Source: Methanomassiliicoccales archaeon (GTDB lineage Archaea; Thermoplasmatota; Thermoplasmata; SG8-5). From it: DNA of 10,112 nucleotides. The stretch covers positions 1 to 10,112 of the forward strand of contig DAOVXH010000048.1 of the NCBI GenBank assembly GCA_030636255.1, in the 5' to 3' direction. The position numbers and the translations under genes are program-made. The notes under the pieces are model-generated. The model was not told the origin of the DNA and searched no databases. It saw nothing but the letters and a program-made list of their open reading frames with translations. Shown piece after piece: positions 6,698 to 10,112 of this stretch; position 1 is the first letter of the stretch, and each line of letters begins with the position of its first letter.

Positions 6698-7333
6698 TTA
6701 ATAATCAATCTCAATATAGGTGCCTGGCACTATTCCTTCAGCGGCGCAAATCCCCTGATTTATTTCCACCACCCAGAGTATTGGACCATCGCTTGGATAG
6801 CGAGTCAGAAGAGAATCTGACACATCCGGCTCAGGGTCTGCCTCTGCAATATTGACAATATGGCCTGTCTCGTTTATGAAAATTATATCCAATGGAATAA
6901 GAGTGTCCTTCATCCAGAAACTTACTTCAAGGGGTGAATCAAATACAAAGACCATGCCTTCATCCTGCTCCATGGATTCCCTGTTCATGAGGCCAATCTG
7001 CCGTTCTTCCGAGGTATTTGCAAGGTCGCATTTGAATGTGATATTTCCAGAGTCCAGAATGAAAGTGGCACTTGCCTCGTAGGTTTTGTTATCAATAGGC
7101 TCGCTCAGTGCAGGGTCAAGTGGAAAGGCATCTTCCGTATCAGGCACACCGTCCCCGTCATCGTCCAGGTCTTCTATGTCTATGATTCCATCATTGTCTG
7201 TGTCTATTTCATTATCCGGTGTCTGGCCAGTGCCCAGAATAATAGCTGCTAGAATTAGAATAATAATTATTGTGGCAATTATGAATACCTGTCCTTTTCT
7301 AATGCCTTTTTCTCTTTCCATTGCAGGCAGCAT
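6698..7333 (-). CDS. DUF192 protein with N-terminal membrane anchor and Asp-rich linker
   Basis: A 211-residue envelope protein. Residues 14-35 form one transmembrane helix; 42-76 is an Asp-rich thrombospondin-type-3-like segment (DTDNDGIID, DDDGDGVPD) likely to bind calcium; 99-211 is a DUF192 domain, recognised from CDLANTSEERQIGLMNRESM, GMVFVFDSPLEVSFWMKDT, IPLDIIFIN and the closing GTYIEI. DUF192 proteins are widespread in archaea and bacteria, often exported, and have no settled function. The anchor and topology put the domain outside the cell. It starts 20 bp after the UbiA stop codon on the same strand, so the two are probably one transcript. The ATG at 7333 is used here; an ATG at 7321 would shorten the protein by four residues and neither has a well-spaced Shine-Dalgarno. 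Confidence 0.88.
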   Translation of the reverse strand: MLPAMEREKGIRKGQVFIIATIIIILILAAIILGTGQTPDNEIDTDNDGIIDIEDLDDDGDGVPDTEDAFPLDPALSEPIDNKTYEASATFILDSGNITFKCDLANTSEERQIGLMNRESMEQDEGMVFVFDSPLEVSFWMKDTLIPLDIIFINETGHIVNIAEADPEPDVSDSLLTRYPSDGPILWVVEINQGICAAEGIVPGTYIEIDY

Positions 7334-7353
7334 TCCTATGGGCGATAATAAAA

Positions 7354-8331
7354 TTATTGATAACCAATTGATGCTAGATAGATTACTATTACTATGTATA
7401 TACCAAATGAAATGGCATACTGTGCAACCTGCCAGAAGTTCTCCCTTCCCTGTCCCATCCAGAGCCTCTCGATGTTTTCACCGTATTCCTTGGCTCTTAC
7501 CAGCTTGTAAAGCACTGGCAGATAGGTCAATGACAGCAATGGCAGAATCAGATAATAGAGGGAAACGCCCCATCCAGTAAGCTCGTATGATGCAATTAAT
7601 ATTATTGAACTGATGAGAAGTGTCAGGAAAATGCTGAACACAAGCCAGCTGGCCCTCTTCTGCCCCAACACTACCACGGTATTCTTCTCAACCAGCTTGT
7701 CAACCTCATAATCACGTATTTCTTGCAATATCTGGGCCATAGAACTGCGCATCATGAAAACTGCCAGCAGATATATTGTGCCGGTGGTGAAATCATTCAG
7801 TGCAATGATACACAGGAAATAGGGGAATGTATTGATTAGTGTGGCATGGCTCAACACGTCCAGTCCAACCTTGTTCTTGAATCTCAGAGGCGGGGCCGTG
7901 TAATAGTAGTACACGAACATGGTGAACGCTGTAAAGATTAATGGCCAAATGCCGAAATAATAGGAACCAACCAGTGTAATAATCAGAGTTCCCACCAGAA
8001 GTGCCTGAACTCCCTTCACAGTTACCCTGCCATCGCATACCGGATTTCTCTTCTTTTTTCCAGGGTCCAGTGCATCAACATCCCTGTCAAAGTAATCATT
8101 GCTGGCAAAGAGAAATATCTGGGCCCCAAAGACCACTGCCAGTGCAATGTAGAAATCAGGCTTCATGAAAAATTCAATGAGCATGTCCAGGTTCAGTGTG
8201 TATCCATTGGCCACATAGAGATTTGGAATGAATGCGAAAAGTATCATGCCTACTGAAAGTAACCACCATTCATTCATTCGTGAAAGGTCGTAAACAACGC
8301 TTTTGAACTTGCTGACTGGTTTTTCTGCCAT
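7354..8331 (-). CDS. UbiA family prenyltransferase (lycopene elongase-like or lipid prenyltransferase)
   Basis: A 325-residue integral membrane enzyme of the UbiA superfamily, which moves a polyprenyl group from its diphosphate to an acceptor using magnesium. Both Asp-rich motifs are present: NDYFDRDVD at 78-86 and DYEVD at 207-211, the first followed by GKKKRNPVCDGRVT. The YTAPPLRFK segment (144-152) is also typical. About eight hydrophobic helices can be traced. Archaeal relatives include digeranylgeranylglyceryl phosphate synthase, for ether lipids, and lycopene elongases; the NDxxDRDVDxxxPxK form around motif 1 reminds me more of the elongase type, but I cannot settle the acceptor. No carotenoid gene is near. 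The ATG at 8331 has no Shine-Dalgarno and a TATA-like box 33 bases upstream. It heads the minus-strand group with the DUF192 gene 20 bp downstream. Confidence 0.9.
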   Translation of the reverse strand: MAEKPVSKFKSVVYDLSRMNEWWLLSVGMILFAFIPNLYVANGYTLNLDMLIEFFMKPDFYIALAVVFGAQIFLFASNDYFDRDVDALDPGKKKRNPVCDGRVTVKGVQALLVGTLIITLVGSYYFGIWPLIFTAFTMFVYYYYTAPPLRFKNKVGLDVLSHATLINTFPYFLCIIALNDFTTGTIYLLAVFMMRSSMAQILQEIRDYEVDKLVEKNTVVVLGQKRASWLVFSIFLTLLISSIILIASYELTGWGVSLYYLILPLLSLTYLPVLYKLVRAKEYGENIERLWMGQGRENFWQVAQYAISFGIYIVIVIYLASIGYQ

Positions 8332-8357
8332 AATTATTACAATCCAGCAATCAAGTA

Positions 8358-8377
8358 AGGATAATAAAGCTTATCCT
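8358..8377 (-). promoter_or_regulatory. UbiA promoter overlapped by a 7-bp inverted repeat
   Basis: On the minus strand TTTATTATC (8360-8368) lies about 33 bases before the ATG at 8331 and is a plausible TATA element for a nearly leaderless message. AGGATAA (8358-8364) and TTATCCT (8371-8377) form an inverted repeat with a six-base spacer over this box, so a bound regulator would block it. Confidence 0.4.
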
Positions 8378-8386
8378 GTGAATGAG

Positions 8387-8456
8387 GTGCTAGGTGCTAG
8401 ATGCTAGGTACTAGTTATTAGGTGATAGTTGTTAGTTGTTAGGTTCTAGGTGCTAG
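8387..8456. repeat. ten tandem 7-bp units, consensus GTGCTAG
   Basis: Seventy bases divide exactly into ten heptamers: GTGCTAG, GTGCTAG, ATGCTAG, GTACTAG, TTATTAG, GTGATAG, TTGTTAG, TTGTTAG, GTTCTAG, GTGCTAG. Positions 2, 5, 6 and 7 (T, T, A, G) are unchanged in all ten; units 1, 2 and 10 match the consensus and the middle ones vary. The array lies in the 293-bp gap 8332-8624 between two divergent genes. The rest of the gap is AT-rich, carries promoters at each end, and shows no other gene. Because seven is not a multiple of three, the TAGs put stops in all three plus-strand frames. Confidence 0.9.
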
Positions 8457-8553
8457 GAAAGATTAATGAGGTTGGAGAATGCTGTATTCAGAACTTCTTG
8501 ATTTTCCCTATATAGTATATTTTAGCATGTTAATAATTAATATTATGTTATAA

Positions 8554-8562
8554 TTATAAAAA
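8554..8562 (+). promoter_or_regulatory. TATA-like box for the beta-propeller surface protein
   Basis: TTATAAAAA lies in a very AT-rich stretch. Initiation about 25 bases on, near 8584, gives a leader of about 40 bases to the TTG at 8625 and would exclude the in-frame ATG at 8574. TATATAGTATATTT near 8509-8522 is an alternative. Confidence 0.4.
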
Positions 8563-8612
8563 GTTTTACCCAAATGATTATTAATGGATTTTTCAATGAC
8601 CATTCACTAATT

Positions 8613-8618
8613 GGAGAG
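8613..8618 (+). promoter_or_regulatory. Shine-Dalgarno deciding the TTG start at 8625
   Basis: GGAGAG stands six bases before TTG at 8625. The signal-peptide n-region (HSKK) begins a few residues later, which fits this start better than the ATG at 8574, which has no such site. Confidence 0.65.
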
Positions 8619-8624
8619 ATTACC

Positions 8625-10112
8625 TTGGAGGCAACTCACAGTAAAAAACTATTTTCAATTCTATGTACGATGTTAATGATTGCAATAGTATTTCAGAACG
8701 TTCTTGCAGATATTCCTCCTCAGACAGATACGTACATTGACGAGTATTATGATTCTGGTGGCCATCAACATATGGTGTGGAGAGAAATGGACAATGGAAC
8801 ATATTTAATCAAATATTCAAATAACATAGGGGACAATCTTACAGGAATAGAAAACGGAGGATTGTCCATTGTGCATACTTCTTCAATAGAACCATTGTAT
8901 CCTCAGATTAGTGTAGACCCTTTATCTCGGATGTGTTATGTTTTGTGGTTAGAAGTTCATAATAACGTTACAGAATTCTGGTATTCTGGAAGCATTGATT
9001 TTGATAACTGGACCATGGGCATGTATGGGGGTATTTTACCTCCTGTAACAGGAGACCCTACCATGCAAATTACTTCATATGATTTTACAATATATGTGGC
9101 TTGGAAAAATGATGGAGCAAAAACTATAATTCCAGATTTGGATGGGGATTTTATCCCTGATTGCATTGATTCTAATCCTATTGAGTATAATGTTGATGGT
9201 GAAGAAGAATTCAATGCGGATGCTGTATCAGTAAATCATGAAATGGGTGTAAGTGTTGCTATTGATTATTCTGATAACTCAGATATCTCTCCTTCAATAG
9301 TCCTTTCTGATGTCCTATTAATGGATGCGGGTGTTGGATATGCAGTTAATATTACCACTGATTCAAGTCAGCTATTCTCAGCAGCTATTAAGATAAATTA
9401 TAATTCGTCATCCTTATCTGAAAATATAACAGAGAAATATCTGCGTGCTTATTACCACAATGGGACAGAATGGCTAATAATGAAAAATACTTCGGCTGGC
9501 GAAGATACTGGGATTGACACATCACTAAATGTGGTTTGGGCAATTACTTCTCACTTTACTTCTATTGCAATTGCTGATTCTTCATTAATGGACTCGGATA
9601 GAGAAGGTTTAACAGATGCGGAAGAAATAGGTGCGGATGGCGAAGCTGATACGGTAATAACACAATTCTCTGATGATTCTTTTTCAAAGACATTTCCTGT
9701 AGAGAATAGCCAGGAAAATACGATTTATATTGATGTGCCAGCCTTTACTGGTGAGATTGAACGGTTTGATAATGCCAGTCTTGATATTGATGGTTCAATG
9801 TATTCATTCCAAGAAGAACAACCTATTCTCACTTCAGGAACATATTGTCAAAACCCTGATCTTTATGAAGATAAAGTTGTTTACACGGATTTCAGATATG
9901 GAAACACGGATATTTTCATGTATGATTTAGTGTCTGAAGAAGAAGTTCAACTATCTTTCTCCCCAGTAGGGGAAGGACATCCTGAAATTTGGGGAGATTA
10001 TGTTCTCTGGTATCGAAGTTTTCCTGATAAAGCCCTTATTCTAAAAAATTATGTCACTGGTGAAGAACGGATTTTTAATGAGGGAGTTGGAGATATTTAC
10101 GGCGATTACGTG
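8625..10112 (+). CDS. secreted TolB-like beta-propeller surface protein (3' end missing)
   Basis: This frame stays open for 496 codons to the window edge with no stop. A signal peptide spans about residues 1-28 (HSKK, hydrophobic run, NVLA end). Residues about 40-175 are repeated beta units (HQHMVWREMDNGTY; YPQISVDPLSRMCYVLWLE; ITSYDFTIYVAWKNDG), propeller-like. Asp-rich thrombospondin-type-3-like pieces follow: DLDGDFIPDCIDSNP near 173-187, and DSDREGLTDAEE later. The last 95 residues begin a TolB-like propeller: NPDLYEDKVVYTDFRYGNTDIFMYDL, then a second blade with HPEIWGDYVLWYR, and GDIYGDYV opening a third. Such propellers are common in archaeal surface proteins. Function and partner are unknown. 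Start is TTG behind GGAGAG; an in-frame ATG at 8574 would add 17 residues ahead of the signal peptide. Proline codons are CCT 15 times and CCA 4 times, unlike the solute-binding gene. Confidence 0.88.
   Translation, partial: MEATHSKKLFSILCTMLMIAIVFQNVLADIPPQTDTYIDEYYDSGGHQHMVWREMDNGTYLIKYSNNIGDNLTGIENGGLSIVHTSSIEPLYPQISVDPLSRMCYVLWLEVHNNVTEFWYSGSIDFDNWTMGMYGGILPPVTGDPTMQITSYDFTIYVAWKNDGAKTIIPDLDGDFIPDCIDSNPIEYNVDGEEEFNADAVSVNHEMGVSVAIDYSDNSDISPSIVLSDVLLMDAGVGYAVNITTDSSQLFSAAIKINYNSSSLSENITEKYLRAYYHNGTEWLIMKNTSAGEDTGIDTSLNVVWAITSHFTSIAIADSSLMDSDREGLTDAEEIGADGEADTVITQFSDDSFSKTFPVENSQENTIYIDVPAFTGEIERFDNASLDIDGSMYSFQEEQPILTSGTYCQNPDLYEDKVVYTDFRYGNTDIFMYDLVSEEEVQLSFSPVGEGHPEIWGDYVLWYRSFPDKALILKNYVTGEERIFNEGVGDIYGDYV

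Noticed and set aside
8387..8456. CRISPR array
   Set aside because: The units are 7 bp and directly tandem with no spacers, and no cas genes are near.
8574..8624. ATG at 8574 as the start of the surface protein
   Set aside because: It has no Shine-Dalgarno, may lie upstream of the transcript start, and would put 17 extra residues before a normal signal peptide. It remains possible.
8620..9214. Two minus-strand open frames opposite the surface protein
   Set aside because: The plus strand is open for 496 codons with a signal peptide and repeats; the minus frames are short and have no recognisable features.

Overview
The window looks archaeal, most likely a mesophilic member of the Euryarchaeota sensu lato, with Thermoplasmata-like lineages my best guess. 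Promoters have the archaeal BRE/TATA layout, and several genes appear leaderless or nearly so. The gene content fits too: a Mut7-C RNase protein, small membrane proteins with cytoplasmic zinc ribbons, Asp-rich thrombospondin-type-3-like linkers next to membrane anchors, a UbiA prenyltransferase and a solute-binding protein with a C-terminal membrane anchor. The lineage is inferred from style; there is no rRNA or other marker gene.

Layout. Bases 1-104 hold the tail of a plus-strand gene. A Mut7-C protein (137-604, +) then converges on, and overlaps by 34 bp, a signal-peptide/PKD/Asp-rich/TM/zinc-ribbon/SHOCT protein (571-1770, -). Upstream of that on the same strand is a two-part protein with a degenerate restriction-endonuclease-like N-terminus and PepSY-like C-terminus (1837-2802, -). 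It is divergent from a large, orphan, membrane-anchored family 5 solute-binding protein (3047-5743, +), and the two promoters share the core AAACCTA. A perfect 20-bp palindrome (5755-5774) plus a T-run separates the binding protein from a convergent minus-strand group: UbiA prenyltransferase (8331-7354), DUF192 protein (7333-6698) and a four-TM zinc-ribbon protein (6637-5804).

The gap 8332-8624 has the UbiA promoter, a tandem array of ten 7-bp units all ending in TAG (8387-8456), and an AT-rich promoter. From 8625 to the window edge runs a long plus-strand open frame of 496 codons with no stop: a secreted beta-propeller (TolB-like) surface protein beginning with TTG behind a good Shine-Dalgarno. 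Its proline codon use is nearly the mirror image of that of the solute-binding protein, suggesting a different history.

Much of the window is devoted to the cell envelope: three exported or anchored proteins, two further membrane proteins and a membrane lipid enzyme. No complete defence system, mobile element, CRISPR array or RNA gene was seen. The points most worth a second look are the heptamer array and the compositional change beyond it, the PKD-to-SHOCT transmembrane protein, the endonuclease-like/PepSY fusion, and the beta-rich insertion in the orphan binding protein.
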